Shown one piece after another: positions 24,526 through 33,107 of a stretch of 37,099 nucleotides of DNA. The notes under the pieces are model-generated. The model was not told where the DNA came from and made no database searches. It saw only the letters and a list, made by a program, of their open reading frames with translations. The DNA is from Mesorhizobium sp. (GTDB lineage Bacteria; Pseudomonadota; Alphaproteobacteria; Rhizobiales; Rhizobiaceae), in contig NZ_JAFKIC010000157.1 in the NCBI RefSeq assembly GCF_017306585.1, positions 1 through 37,099 on the forward strand, read 5' to 3'. Each line of letters begins with the position of its first letter. Positions within the stretch are counted from its first letter, which is position 1. The translations under genes were made by a program, and so were the position numbers.

Positions 24526-25377
24526 ATGAAGACCATCGTCACCGGAGCCAGTGGCCTTCTCGGCCGCCATGTGGCCGAGGCTCTGCTTGCCGCCGGCCAT
24601 GATGTGCTGGGCATCGATACGGTGGCGCCGGTCGGGGATGGATGGCGGCACGCCATTGCCGACCTGACTGATTTGGGATCAACCGTGCAGCTCGTGCGCG
24701 ATTGCGATGCCGTCGTGCATATCGCGGCCATCCCGCGGCCGACCGGCCGGGCCGGCGGCGAGGTGTTCAGGACCAACATCGCGACCGCCTACAATGTCGT
24801 CGAAGCCGCTGCCCTGGCCGGCATCGGGCGCTTCGTCTATGCCTCATCCTTCAGCGTCTTCGGTTATCCCTTTTTCGAGAAACCGGTCATTCCACCCTAT
24901 CTGCCGGTCGACATGAACCAGCCGGTCGGCGCGCAGGATCCCTACGGCCTGTCGAAATGGCTGGGCGAGGAAATCGTCGATGCGGCGGTGCGGCGCGGCG
25001 CCTTTTCGGCCGTCAGCATCCGCATGCCATGGATCCAGACCCCGCAATCCTTCTTCGCCGGCGTCGGTCCGCGCCGCGCCACGGCCGAAAGCGCCCGCGA
25101 CCTTTGGGCCTACCTCGACGCGCGCGATGCCGGCCAGGGGTTCCTGCGCGCACTCGAATGGCAAGGCGAGGGCCATCTGCGCGTCCTGCTCAGTGCCGAA
25201 GATACGTTCATGGAAGAGGAGACCGAGGCGCTGGTGCGCCGGGTCTATCCAGGTGTTGCCCTGTCGCGGCCGATCGCGGGTTTCGGGTCCGTGCTCGATA
25301 CATCGCATGCGCGTGAAACGATCGGCTTCGAGCCACGGCATTCCTGGCGGTCCTATTCGAAGCTGGAGAGCGAATGA
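24526..25377 (+). CDS. NAD-dependent epimerase/dehydratase family protein (extended SDR)
   Basis: A 283-residue extended-SDR protein: TGASGLLGRHVAEAL for nucleotide binding, DAVVHIAAIPRPTG, the serine in FVYASSFSVFGYP and the YxxxK pair in DPYGLSKWLGEE. These enzymes oxidise, epimerise or dehydrate sugar-like or uronate substrates with NAD. ATG 24526 has GAGG upstream. It overlaps the SDR downstream by ATGA. A uronate/ribose-derived or other hydroxy-acid substrate is possible; the nearby nucleoside hydrolases would release ribose, but no direct link is shown. Confidence 0.85.
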   Translation: MKTIVTGASGLLGRHVAEALLAAGHDVLGIDTVAPVGDGWRHAIADLTDLGSTVQLVRDCDAVVHIAAIPRPTGRAGGEVFRTNIATAYNVVEAAALAGIGRFVYASSFSVFGYPFFEKPVIPPYLPVDMNQPVGAQDPYGLSKWLGEEIVDAAVRRGAFSAVSIRMPWIQTPQSFFAGVGPRRATAESARDLWAYLDARDAGQGFLRALEWQGEGHLRVLLSAEDTFMEEETEALVRRVYPGVALSRPIAGFGSVLDTSHARETIGFEPRHSWRSYSKLESE

Positions 25378-26183
25378 TGAAACGGTTCGACCAGAAAAAG
25401 GTTCTCGTCACCGGCGGCGCGGGCGCCATAGGCGGCGCCGCGGTCCGGCGCTTCCTCGATGAGGGAGCCCGGGTCGCCATCGTCGACCGCAACGGCGCCG
25501 CAGCCCGGCAACTGGCCGGCTCTCTCGGTGAAAACGCCATCGCCATCGAAGCCGACGTCACCGACGAGAAGAATGTGCGCAGCGCCGTCGAGGAGACCGT
25601 CCAGGCATTCGGCGGACTGGACGTGGTGTTCAATAACGCCGGAATATCGGGCGTCGTCGCGCCCGTGCATGAACTGCCGGTCGAGGACTGGGACGCGATT
25701 ATCCGCATCAATCTGCGTGGCATCTTCCTGGTACTGCAGGCCTCGCTCCAGGCAATGATCAAGGCCGGCGCCGGTGGATCGATCGTCAATATGGGGTCGT
25801 CCATGGCGGGATGGGACGTGCTTTCGGGCGGCGCCGGCTATGTCGCGTCGAAGCATGGCGTGGTCGGACTGACCCGTGTCGCGGCACTCGATGCCGCGCC
25901 CTATGGCATACGCGTCAATGCCATCTGCCCCGGTGTCATCGAGACGACGCTCGGCGTGCCGGCTTCCGGCGACGGCGATTTCAAAAGCAGCGTCCAGCAT
26001 TTCGCCGATCGCATCCCGTTGCGCCGCATCGGCCAGCCGGACGATGTCGCGGCCGCCGTGGCTTTCCTTGCTTCGGAGGAGGCAAGACATGTTACCGGCG
26101 TCGACTGGCTGATCGACGGCGGCCAGACCTTGCAGAGCTGGGCCAACGCGCCGGCCGGCGACGTGTTTCCGAAATACCGCTAG
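25374..26183 (+). CDS. Short-chain dehydrogenase/reductase
   Basis: A 269-residue classical SDR: TGGAGAIGGAAV (cofactor), NNAGISG, catalytic serine in VNMGSSMAGWD, YVASKHG (Tyr and Lys) and ICPGVIETTLG. An acidic residue after the second strand (AIVDRNGAAA) suggests NAD preference. The start overlaps the epimerase gene. Role: oxidation or reduction of a hydroxy/keto intermediate in the same pathway. Confidence 0.9.
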   Translation: MMKRFDQKKVLVTGGAGAIGGAAVRRFLDEGARVAIVDRNGAAARQLAGSLGENAIAIEADVTDEKNVRSAVEETVQAFGGLDVVFNNAGISGVVAPVHELPVEDWDAIIRINLRGIFLVLQASLQAMIKAGAGGSIVNMGSSMAGWDVLSGGAGYVASKHGVVGLTRVAALDAAPYGIRVNAICPGVIETTLGVPASGDGDFKSSVQHFADRIPLRRIGQPDDVAAAVAFLASEEARHVTGVDWLIDGGQTLQSWANAPAGDVFPKYR

Positions 26184-26185
26184 CG

Positions 26186-26212
26186 GTTCGCCGTTTCCGT
26201 GAAACGGTGAAC
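26186..26212. terminator. Strong hairpin at convergent ends, possibly a rhizobial intergenic palindrome
   Basis: GTTC-G-CCGTTTC, loop CGT, GAAACGG-T-GAAC makes a 12-bp stem (one G:T pair) starting three bases after the SDR stop. The tail ACTGCTCTAG follows. It sits in the 96-bp gap between convergent genes and should end transcription in at least one direction. Similar palindromes recur between genes in Mesorhizobium and relatives as I remember, so it could be a copy of a dispersed element. Confidence 0.5.
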
Positions 26213-26279
26213 TGCTCTAGTCCAGGCAGGTTCCCGAGGGTCGTCACGATCGCGCGAAGGGATTTGCTCGCGGCGGTCC

Positions 26280-27563
26280 TCAGAGACCCAGCCGGTCCTT
26301 CACTCGTCCTGAAAGGATCGCCGCCTTCACGCCCACCGGCCAGAAGCGGTGGAAGCGGATCGGCTTGAGCGGCGAGATCGGCATCGGAAAGGGCGGCGTC
26401 TCGTCGTCCCGCAGGCGCTGCGCCAGAGCCGCACCCATCGCCGAAGCCATGGCAACGCCACGGCCGTTATAGCCGAGGCAGATCAGGATGCCGTCTTCCG
26501 GCTCGTGAATGTGCGGAAGGTGGTCCTTGGTGATCGCGACCCGGCCATTCCAGCCGTGGGTCCAGCGTGTCCCCGCAAGCGCTGGCCAGAGCCGCAGCGC
26601 ATAGTCGGTGAGGTAGCGGATGGCGGCGGCATCGTCGATGGATTTCATCGGCCCCCGGCCGCCCATCAGAAGGCGGTTCTGCGCGTCGACGCGGTAGTAG
26701 ACGGTTATGTTGCCGGCCTCGTAGAGAACGGGCCGTTCCGGCAGGATCGTGGCCGCCACCGCCGACGGCAACGGCTCGCTCGCCGCAATCGCGCTGAATA
26801 CCGGAACCAACGATTGCTCCAGGCCTGGCCAAAGGCCGCCTGTATATCCGTTGGTTGCGATGAGGACCTTTTCGGCGCTGACGGAACCCCTGGCGGTCTT
26901 GAGCAGCCATCCGCCCGCCTCGCGGCGCAGCGAAAGGACCTCGCTATCGCCGAATATCCGCGCACCGGCGCCTTGAGCGGCGGCTGCCAGGCCAAGGGTG
27001 TATTTCAGCGGATGGAGGTCGCCGCCACGGGCGTCGAACAGGCCGGATATATATCTGTCCGTCCCGGTGCGCTCCGCCATCACCTTTGCGTCCAGCATGC
27101 CGACCGGCATCCCCCGGCGCTGGCATTGCGCCGCCGTGGCGCGCACGGCGGCTTCCGGCTTCGGCCTTATGGCGGCGCGTAAGGTGCCGTGCTGCCTTGC
27201 ATCGCAGGCGATGGACAGGCGCTTTATCAGGCCAAAGGTGAAATCCGGCGCGGCGTAGGAGAAGTCGACCATCCGTGGCCCGAGGTCAGGCCCGAACATC
27301 GCCTCGATCGTGTCGGGATCGTATTTGAGGCCGGGATTGACCTGGCCGCCATTTCGTCCCGAGGCGCCCCAGCCCGGCTGATGCGCTTCGAGCACGGCTA
27401 CGTCGTCACCGGCCTCCGCCAGATGCAAGGCCGCCGACAGGCCGGTGAAGCCCCCGCCGACAATGGCGACCCGCGCCCGTCGCGCGCCGGCAAGGGCAGC
27501 GTAGTCGCCGGTGCCGCCTGCCGTGTCGCGGTAGAGGCTCCTGGGCGGGCTGCGTTCGGACAT
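26280..27563 (-). CDS. FAD-dependent amine/amino-acid oxidoreductase (DadA/OrdL-like)
   Basis: A 427-residue DAO-fold flavoprotein: IVGGGFTGLSAALHLAEAG, GWGASGRNGGQVNPGLKYD, GLFDARGGDLHPLKYT, IATNGYTGGLWP and CLGYNGRGVAMASAMG. It is homologous to the oxidase at 3419-4717 with the same C-terminal layout. Ribosome-binding signal is weak (AAGAG, rather far upstream). It lies 133 bp after the HisC-like gene on the same strand, so it may share its transcript. Expected activity: oxidation of a secondary or primary amine to aldehyde plus ammonia or amine and hydrogen peroxide or reduced quinone. Substrate unknown. Confidence 0.85.
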   Translation of the reverse strand: MSERSPPRSLYRDTAGGTGDYAALAGARRARVAIVGGGFTGLSAALHLAEAGDDVAVLEAHQPGWGASGRNGGQVNPGLKYDPDTIEAMFGPDLGPRMVDFSYAAPDFTFGLIKRLSIACDARQHGTLRAAIRPKPEAAVRATAAQCQRRGMPVGMLDAKVMAERTGTDRYISGLFDARGGDLHPLKYTLGLAAAAQGAGARIFGDSEVLSLRREAGGWLLKTARGSVSAEKVLIATNGYTGGLWPGLEQSLVPVFSAIAASEPLPSAVAATILPERPVLYEAGNITVYYRVDAQNRLLMGGRGPMKSIDDAAAIRYLTDYALRLWPALAGTRWTHGWNGRVAITKDHLPHIHEPEDGILICLGYNGRGVAMASAMGAALAQRLRDDETPPFPMPISPLKPIRFHRFWPVGVKAAILSGRVKDRLGL

Positions 27564-27696
27564 GTGGCAAGGCTCTTACGATAAGCGGCTCGGATGTGGC
27601 GTGACCGTGCATACCGCGAGAAAGTTCATGCGGAGCGGCTGGCCTTCGGGACATCGTGGGAGAAGCCCGAGGCAATTCTGCATGGCTTTCCCGAAA

Positions 27697-28800
27697 TCAC
27701 AACAGCCGCGATAGGGCGGCCATGAAATGATCGTTCTCCGACGGTGAGCCGATGCTGACCCGCACATAGGTGTCGAAGCCTTCCTGCTTCCACGGTTTGA
27801 CGATGACGCCATCGCGCAACAGGCCTTCGACAAAGGCAGAGGCATTTTGCCGGCAGTCGAAGAAGAGGAAGTTTCCTCGCGAAGGGGCGACCTTGAGCCC
27901 TTTGTTTCGCAGGAAACTCTCGACACGTGCCCGCTCCGCCCGGGCCAGCGCGACGACGTGAGCGAGGTGCTCGTCATCGGCGAGCGCCGTAAGCGCGGCG
28001 GCCTGGGCCATGCCGTTGACGTTGAAAGGCGTGCGCACCCTGTCGAGCAATCCGCGCAACTGCGGGTCGCCGGCAATGCCGAAGCCGATCCTGAGCCCTG
28101 CAAGGCCGAACGCCTTGGAAAATGTCCTGAGCACGATCCACGGCCGGTCGCTTTTGGCCAGCAGGGGCAGGGCGGAGGCGTAGTCTTCCCCCTCGGCATA
28201 TTCGGCGTAGGCTTCATCCACGACGACAAGCGTTTCGTCGCCGGCCGCGCCCAGCACCTTCGACAGATCGTCCCTCGACAGCCAACTGCCGACCGGGTTC
28301 ATCGGGTTCGAGAACAGGAGCATCCGAGGGCTTCCGCGCACCGCCTCGGTCAGGGCGTCCACGTCGATGGTGAGATCGCTTTTGGGGCCAACGCGTTTGA
28401 CACTCGCGCCCATCAGCGTCGCATAGTCCTCATGCAGCGGGAACGACGGGTAAAGCGTGACGACGCTATCCCCGGGCCGCAGGACGGCACGACTGATGAC
28501 GGACAGAAGGTCCTCCGAGCCATTGCCGAGGATGACCTGATCCTCGGTGACCGCGTATTTGGCCGCGATGGCCTGGCGCAGTTCGCGTCCGGCCGGGTCC
28601 GGATACAGCCGGAACATTTCGGCGCTGCCCTGCATCATTCCAGCCAGCATCGGGCTCGGCCCAAGAGGGTTTTCGTTCGAGCCCAGCTTGGCGATCCTGG
28701 CCGGAGCATATCGCTGCATGACCTCGGCGATGGTCAGCCCGGAATTGTAGGGCGACAGGCGTGTGACTTCGGCGCGGACCATATCCAGGGCTTTCGACAC
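27697..28800 (-). CDS. HisC-like aminotransferase (fold type I PLP enzyme)
   Basis: A 367-residue aminotransferase of the histidinol-phosphate aminotransferase group: KLGSNENPLGPSP, LYPDPAGRELRQAIA, GNGSEDLLSVISRAV, NPMNPVGSWLS (normally NPNNPTG), VVVDEAYAEYA and PLP lysine in RTFSKAFGLAGLRIGFG. Length is standard. The start is GTG 28800 with AAGGAG eight bases upstream. The context is catabolic (HisD-like, HutC-like, dehydrogenases), not histidine biosynthesis, so it probably transaminates a related amino-alcohol or amino-acid derivative. It is transcribed away from the SDR operon, with a shared operator-bearing region between them. Confidence 0.85.
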   Translation of the reverse strand: MSKALDMVRAEVTRLSPYNSGLTIAEVMQRYAPARIAKLGSNENPLGPSPMLAGMMQGSAEMFRLYPDPAGRELRQAIAAKYAVTEDQVILGNGSEDLLSVISRAVLRPGDSVVTLYPSFPLHEDYATLMGASVKRVGPKSDLTIDVDALTEAVRGSPRMLLFSNPMNPVGSWLSRDDLSKVLGAAGDETLVVVDEAYAEYAEGEDYASALPLLAKSDRPWIVLRTFSKAFGLAGLRIGFGIAGDPQLRGLLDRVRTPFNVNGMAQAAALTALADDEHLAHVVALARAERARVESFLRNKGLKVAPSRGNFLFFDCRQNASAFVEGLLRDGVIVKPWKQEGFDTYVRVSIGSPSENDHFMAALSRLL

Positions 28801-28942
28801 GGGGCGGGCTCCTTCTTCACCGGCCGACGGACTGGGTTGTCGTCCGGCTTTTCAAACTCCGGGTCCCGCTGCATCCTGCCCGGGCTGGCCGGTCGCCGAT
28901 GGATGCGGCGGGGAATGCCACAAATAGCCTAGCCGAAATAAT

Positions 28943-28962
28943 TTGTATATGCTTGTATATGT
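28943..28962. promoter_or_regulatory. Tandem decamer operator candidate, HisC-like/SDR divergent promoter
   Basis: TTGTATATGC directly followed by TTGTATATGT, 9 of 10 identical, in a 216-bp divergent region (28801-29016). The first decamer recurs exactly at 34461-34470. TGTATATAC-like sites are typical for HutC-subfamily GntR proteins, and such a regulator is encoded at 32269-33000. Confidence 0.6.
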
Positions 28963-29016
28963 AACCTGATCTGTTAGTCTCGACCTGATGGGGCCGAGGC
29001 TGCCAAGGAGGATTAC

Positions 29017-29790
29017 ATGCGCAACGCCGCTCTCTTTGACCTCACAGGCCGGAAGGCGCTTGTCACCGGCGCTAGCCGCGGCATCGGGCGCAGCATCGCC
29101 GAGGCGCTGAGCGCCGCCGGCGCCGAGGTCGCTGTGACCGCGCGCAGCCTGGCTTCCCTCGAAGAAACGACAGCAGCCATCCGTGCGGCTGGTGGCGTTG
29201 CGCATGCCGTCGCCCTCGATGTCACCGATGTCGTCGGATGCCGGACAGCCACCGCCGAGGCTGTGCGCCTGCTTGGCGGTCTCGATATCCTCGTCAACAA
29301 TGCAGGGATGGAAGAGGTCCGCCCCTCGCTCGATGTGGACGAGGCTCTGTGGGACCGGATCGTCGACACCAATCTCAAGGGCGCCTTCTTCTGCGCGCAG
29401 GCGGCGGCGCGGCACATGCGCGACGCCCGGCGTCCCGGCGCCATCATCAATCTGTGCTCGCTGACGTCGGAAGTAGGCATTCCCACGGCAGTGCCGTACG
29501 GCTCCTCGAAGTCGGGCCTGCTCGGCATGACCCGGGCGCTCGCGGCGGAGTGGGCGGAACTGGGCATTCGGGTCAACGCCATCGCTCCGGGCTATTTCAG
29601 GACGGCGATGACGGATGTGTTCTACAGCAACGAGGCATGGCAGCAGTCCATGCTGGCCAAGATACCGCAGCACCGTTTCGGCGATCTCCGCGACCTGCAC
29701 GGCGTCGCCGTGTTCCTGGCATCGGATGCGGCGGCCTACATCACCGGCCAGTCCATTCCGGTGGATGGCGGATTTCTGGCATCGATCTGA
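29017..29790 (+). CDS. Short-chain dehydrogenase/reductase
   Basis: A 257-residue classical SDR: TGASRGIGRSIAEAL, NNAGMEEVRPS, catalytic serine in LCSLTSEVG, YGSSKSG (Tyr, Lys) and APGYFRTAMTD. An arginine after the second strand (TARSLASLEE) suggests NADP may be accepted. AAGGAGGA gives a strong ribosome-binding site. First gene of SDR-HisD-like-MDR, downstream of the tandem decamer at 28943. With the next two genes it gives the enzyme classes of the HpsO/HpsN/HpsP set for dihydroxypropanesulfonate, one of two substrate hypotheses. Confidence 0.9.
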   Translation: MRNAALFDLTGRKALVTGASRGIGRSIAEALSAAGAEVAVTARSLASLEETTAAIRAAGGVAHAVALDVTDVVGCRTATAEAVRLLGGLDILVNNAGMEEVRPSLDVDEALWDRIVDTNLKGAFFCAQAAARHMRDARRPGAIINLCSLTSEVGIPTAVPYGSSKSGLLGMTRALAAEWAELGIRVNAIAPGYFRTAMTDVFYSNEAWQQSMLAKIPQHRFGDLRDLHGVAVFLASDAAAYITGQSIPVDGGFLASI

Positions 29791-29872
29791 GGGCGGCTCG
29801 TCGATGTCTCGAATTGAACGTGTTTCGCGGATGTGGCCGGCTGGCGCATCGCTCTGAACAGAAGGAAAATCC

Positions 29873-31195
29873 ATGTCCGACATCAGCTTCCACGATCTGT
29901 CGTCCCTCGACGCCACCCGGCGGGCCGGCCTGCTCAAGCGCGCCGAGAGCGATCTGTCGGTCTTCGTCGAAAAGGTCCGCCCGATCATCCAGGCCGTCAG
30001 GGACGAGGGTGACGCCGCCCTGGTCCGTTTCGCCCGGGAGCTCGACAAGGCCAACATTGCCGAGGGCGGACTGAAGGTCACGGAAGCCGAGTTCGACGCG
30101 GCGTTCGACAAGGTCGAGAAGGACGTCGTGGAGAGCATCGGCTTCGGCATCGAGAACATCAGGCATTTCCATGAGGAGCAGAAGCCCGAGACGATGTGGC
30201 TGAAGGAAGTCCGTCCCGGAGCCTATGCCGGCGACCGCTACACGCCGATCGCCTCGGTCGCGCTTTACGTGCCGCGCGGCAAGGGCGCCTTTCCGTCGGT
30301 TACGATGATGACCTCGGTTCCGGCCGTCATCGCCGGCGTGCCGCAGATCGCCATCGTGACGCCGCCGACGGCGGATGGTTCGGTGGATGCGGCCACGCTG
30401 GTCGCCGCCCGCCTCGCCGGGGTGAACACCGTCTACAAATGCGGCGGCGCCCAGGCCGTTGCGGCCGTGGCCTATGGCACCGAGACCGTCAAGCCGGCGC
30501 TCAAGATCGTCGGCCCCGGCAGTCCCTGGGTGGTGGCGGCCAAGAGCGTGCTGTCGTCGATCATCGACACCGGTCTGCCCGCCGGCCCGTCGGAAGCCGT
30601 CATCTTTGCCGATGACAGCGTCGATGGCGGCCTTGCCGCGCTCGACCTTTTGATCGAGGCCGAGCATGGCCCGGATTCCTCCGCCTATCTCGTCACGCAC
30701 AGCCGCAAGGTCGCCGAAGCCGCGCTGGCGGCGATCCCTCAGCACTGGTCGCGCATGACCGAGCAGCGCGTGGAGTTTTCGCGCGCGGTGCTGACCGGCA
30801 AGCGCGGCGGCATCGTGCTGACCGCATCGCTGGAGGACAGCTATCGCTTCATCAACGACTATGCGCCCGAGCATCTGGAAATCCTGTCCAAGGAACCGTT
30901 CGCGCATCTCGGGCACATCACCGAAGCGGCCGAAATCCTGATGGGCCCGCACACGCCGGTGACCCTTGCAAACTTCGTCCTCGGGCCCAATGCCGTGCTG
31001 CCGACCAGCCGTTGGGCGCGGACCTATGGGCCGCTTTCGGTGACGGATTTCGTCAAGCGCTCGTCGGTCGGCTATGTCACCTCCGCCGCCTATCCGGAAC
31101 TGGCGAAACATGCCCGCAGGCTCGCCCGCTACGAGGGCTTCAGCTCCCATGAAAACGCGGTCTCTGAAATCCGCGACGGCTACCTCGCCGGCTGA
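29873..31195 (+). CDS. Histidinol dehydrogenase-like oxidoreductase (HisD paralogue)
   Basis: A 440-residue member of the HisD superfamily, which oxidises an alcohol to a carboxylate in two NAD-dependent steps. Conserved parts: YVPRGKGAFPSVTMM, CGGAQAVAAVAYGT, LPAGPSEAV, LIEAEHGPDSSAYLVT, DYAPEHLEI with the catalytic Glu-His pair, and YEGFSSHENAV with the late His. Unlike biosynthetic HisD, GPGN is GPGSPW, the residue three before the first zinc-binding His is E not Q, and the GDYASGTNHVLPT segment is replaced by LANFVLGPNAVLPT, losing an Asp ligand and a His. A non-histidinol substrate is likely. AAGGAAA precedes the ATG. Confidence 0.87.
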   Translation: MSDISFHDLSSLDATRRAGLLKRAESDLSVFVEKVRPIIQAVRDEGDAALVRFARELDKANIAEGGLKVTEAEFDAAFDKVEKDVVESIGFGIENIRHFHEEQKPETMWLKEVRPGAYAGDRYTPIASVALYVPRGKGAFPSVTMMTSVPAVIAGVPQIAIVTPPTADGSVDAATLVAARLAGVNTVYKCGGAQAVAAVAYGTETVKPALKIVGPGSPWVVAAKSVLSSIIDTGLPAGPSEAVIFADDSVDGGLAALDLLIEAEHGPDSSAYLVTHSRKVAEAALAAIPQHWSRMTEQRVEFSRAVLTGKRGGIVLTASLEDSYRFINDYAPEHLEILSKEPFAHLGHITEAAEILMGPHTPVTLANFVLGPNAVLPTSRWARTYGPLSVTDFVKRSSVGYVTSAAYPELAKHARRLARYEGFSSHENAVSEIRDGYLAG

Positions 31196-31210
31196 GCGGA
31201 GACGATGGCG

Positions 31211-32236
31211 ATGAAGGCGGCACGGCTCTATGGTCCCGGCGACCTGCGGGTGGAGGATATCGCCCCTCCGGGCATTCCGGACACCGGCTGGGTGAAACTC
31301 AGGATCGACGCCGCCGGCATCTGCGGCTCGGATCTGCACAATTTCCGGACCGGCCAATGGATAAGCCGGTCGCCTTCGACGGCGGGCCATGAGCTGACAG
31401 GCACGGTCATCGCGCTTGGCGATGGCGTCGACACCATTGCGATCGGCGACAGGGTGGTTGCCGATTCACGTTTCTGGTGCGGAGACTGCGCGCAGTGCCA
31501 TGCCGGCAGGCGTCACCTCTGCGCTTCTCTGGGCTTCGTCGGTGAGATCTGCGACGGCGGCTTCGCCGAACAGGCCGTGCTGCCCGCGCGCCTGCTGCAT
31601 GTCATAGATGCCGATGTCGACGAGCGGGTCGCCGCCATGGCCGAACCGCTCGCCGTGGCACTGCACGCGGTGCGGCGCCTGCCGAAGACGGCAGGCTCGG
31701 TGCTTGTGGTCGGTTGCGGGCCGATCGGTGGTCTCGCCGCGCTGCTGCTCACTCGAACCTTTGCCGGCACGGTTCTCGTCGCCGACCGCAACCACGCGCG
31801 CTGCGCCCGCGTGGCGCGGGTGACCGGCGCCACGATTGTCGATCTGAACCGTGATGCCATTGCGGCCGCAACGGCCAATGCTCCGTTGCTGGCGGCCGTC
31901 GAGGCGACCGGCAGTATCGCAGCACTCAATCAACTGCTTGGTGTTCTCGATTCCGGCGGCACCGTCGCCATGGTCGGCATCTTTCATGGCCGTCTCGACA
32001 TCGATCCCAATCTTCTGGTGGAGCGCGAGATCGCATTGCTGGGATGCCATGCCTTTGCCGATGAACTGCCCGACGCCGTGGGGATGCTGGCTGAGTTGAG
32101 CGAACCGCTGCTGGCCCTGACCGATCGCGAAATCGGTCTGGACGACGTTCCGGCCGCCTATGAGCGGCTTTTGGCCGGCAAAAGCGATGGCTTGAAAACA
32201 ATCATACGCATGCGGCAACCTGTTGAGCCGGCGTGA
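31211..32236 (+). CDS. Zinc-dependent medium-chain alcohol dehydrogenase
   Basis: A 341-residue MDR dehydrogenase. Catalytic zinc residues are in GICGSDLHN and GHE; the structural zinc lobe FWCGDCAQCHAGRRHLC has four cysteines; the NAD fold is VLVVGCGPIGGLAA. ATG 31211 is chosen because GGAG lies nine bases upstream; ATG 31205 would be only three bases from it. Such enzymes oxidise polyols or secondary alcohols (sorbitol/threonine/L-idonate-type). It lies 15 bp after the HisD-like gene and 32 bp before the GntR gene, so it belongs to one transcript. Confidence 0.9.
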   Translation: MKAARLYGPGDLRVEDIAPPGIPDTGWVKLRIDAAGICGSDLHNFRTGQWISRSPSTAGHELTGTVIALGDGVDTIAIGDRVVADSRFWCGDCAQCHAGRRHLCASLGFVGEICDGGFAEQAVLPARLLHVIDADVDERVAAMAEPLAVALHAVRRLPKTAGSVLVVGCGPIGGLAALLLTRTFAGTVLVADRNHARCARVARVTGATIVDLNRDAIAAATANAPLLAAVEATGSIAALNQLLGVLDSGGTVAMVGIFHGRLDIDPNLLVEREIALLGCHAFADELPDAVGMLAELSEPLLALTDREIGLDDVPAAYERLLAGKSDGLKTIIRMRQPVEPA

Positions 32237-32268
32237 TTTCCGATAGCTTGCCGGAAAGGATTTTTGAG

Positions 32269-33000
32269 ATGATCGATCTGCCCGATACGGCGAGCCCCCT
32301 CTACGAGAAGGTGAAGGACTACATCCTGACCAACATCGGGACGGGCCGGTGGGGCAAGGATCGCAAGCTTCCGTCCGAGAATGAGCTGGTGGTCTCGCTT
32401 GGTGTCTCTCGCATGACGGTGCACAGGGCCTTGCGGGAACTGACCGCGGCCGGCTTCCTGATCCGGCTGCAGGGTGTCGGCACATTCATCGCGCCGCCTC
32501 GGCCGCAATCGACGCTGATCGAGATCAACAACATCGCGGCGGAGATCGTCGAGCGCGGCAACAGGCACCGTTCCGAAGTTCTGGTCCTGGAAACGATCAC
32601 GCCGACGAAGGAGCTTGCCTTGTCCTTCGAATTTGCAAAGCGGGCCTCGATCTATCATTCGGTCGTCGTCAATTTTGAGAACGACCTGCCGGTGCAACTG
32701 GAAGAGCGCTTCGTCAATCCTGCGCTGATACCCGATTACGACAAGCAGGATTTTTCCAAGACGGCGACTTACGACTACCTCATGCAGAAGACGCCGGTGA
32801 CCGAGGTCGAGCATATCATCTCCGCCATCCCGGCCGATGCCGAGACGGCCAGGCATCTGAACATCGATGTCGGCAGCTGCTGCCTGTTCCTGCACCGCCG
32901 GACCTGGACTGGCGCGGTCGTGGCCACCATCAGCAAGCTGACCTATGCCGGCAGCCGCTACTCGCTCGGCAGCCGGTATTCTCCTTCCAGAACAAGCTGA
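32269..33000 (+). CDS. GntR family regulator, HutC/UTRA subfamily, HutC-like
   Basis: A 243-residue regulator. Winged helix at about residues 8-75 (SPLYEKVKDYIL, KLPSENELVVSLGVSRMTVH, GFLIRLQGVGTFI), then a UTRA domain with LPVQLEERFVNPALIPDY, TYDYLMQKTPVTEVEH, LFLHRRTWTG and AGSRYSLGSRY. These segments closely follow HutC, the urocanate-responsive histidine-utilisation repressor, more than other UTRA proteins I know. ATG 32269 is used since GGAAAGGA precedes it; an in-frame GTG at 32233 overlaps the previous stop. It probably controls this cluster through the TGTAT-rich tandem sites. The effector may be an imidazole compound or a different acid. Confidence 0.87.
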   Translation: MIDLPDTASPLYEKVKDYILTNIGTGRWGKDRKLPSENELVVSLGVSRMTVHRALRELTAAGFLIRLQGVGTFIAPPRPQSTLIEINNIAAEIVERGNRHRSEVLVLETITPTKELALSFEFAKRASIYHSVVVNFENDLPVQLEERFVNPALIPDYDKQDFSKTATYDYLMQKTPVTEVEHIISAIPADAETARHLNIDVGSCCLFLHRRTWTGAVVATISKLTYAGSRYSLGSRYSPSRTS

Positions 33001-33039
33001 CACGGACGGGCAAGGCGAGACGCAGAGGTTTCACTATAG

Positions 33040-33059
33040 ATGTATGTACATGTATTTAT
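33040..33059. promoter_or_regulatory. Tandem decamer operator candidate before the kinase-like gene
   Basis: ATGTATGTAC directly followed by ATGTATTTAT, with a central ATGTACAT palindrome, in the 107-bp gap after the GntR gene. It shares the TGTAT core and 10-bp phase with 28943-28962 and 34461-34480. Confidence 0.5.
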
Positions 33060-33107
33060 GATGGCGAATTCGGCTTTGGCGCACTGTCTGGCCGGAGAGG
33101 ACGGCAT

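Noticed and set aside
27697-31195. HisC and HisD as housekeeping histidine biosynthesis genes
   Set aside because: The HisD-like protein has altered active-site motifs, and the neighbours (dehydrogenases, HutC-like regulator, importer) are catabolic; no other his gene is present.
29741-31390. A 549-residue minus-strand open frame
   Set aside because: Antisense to the HisD-like gene; no domain recognised and no plausible start signal.
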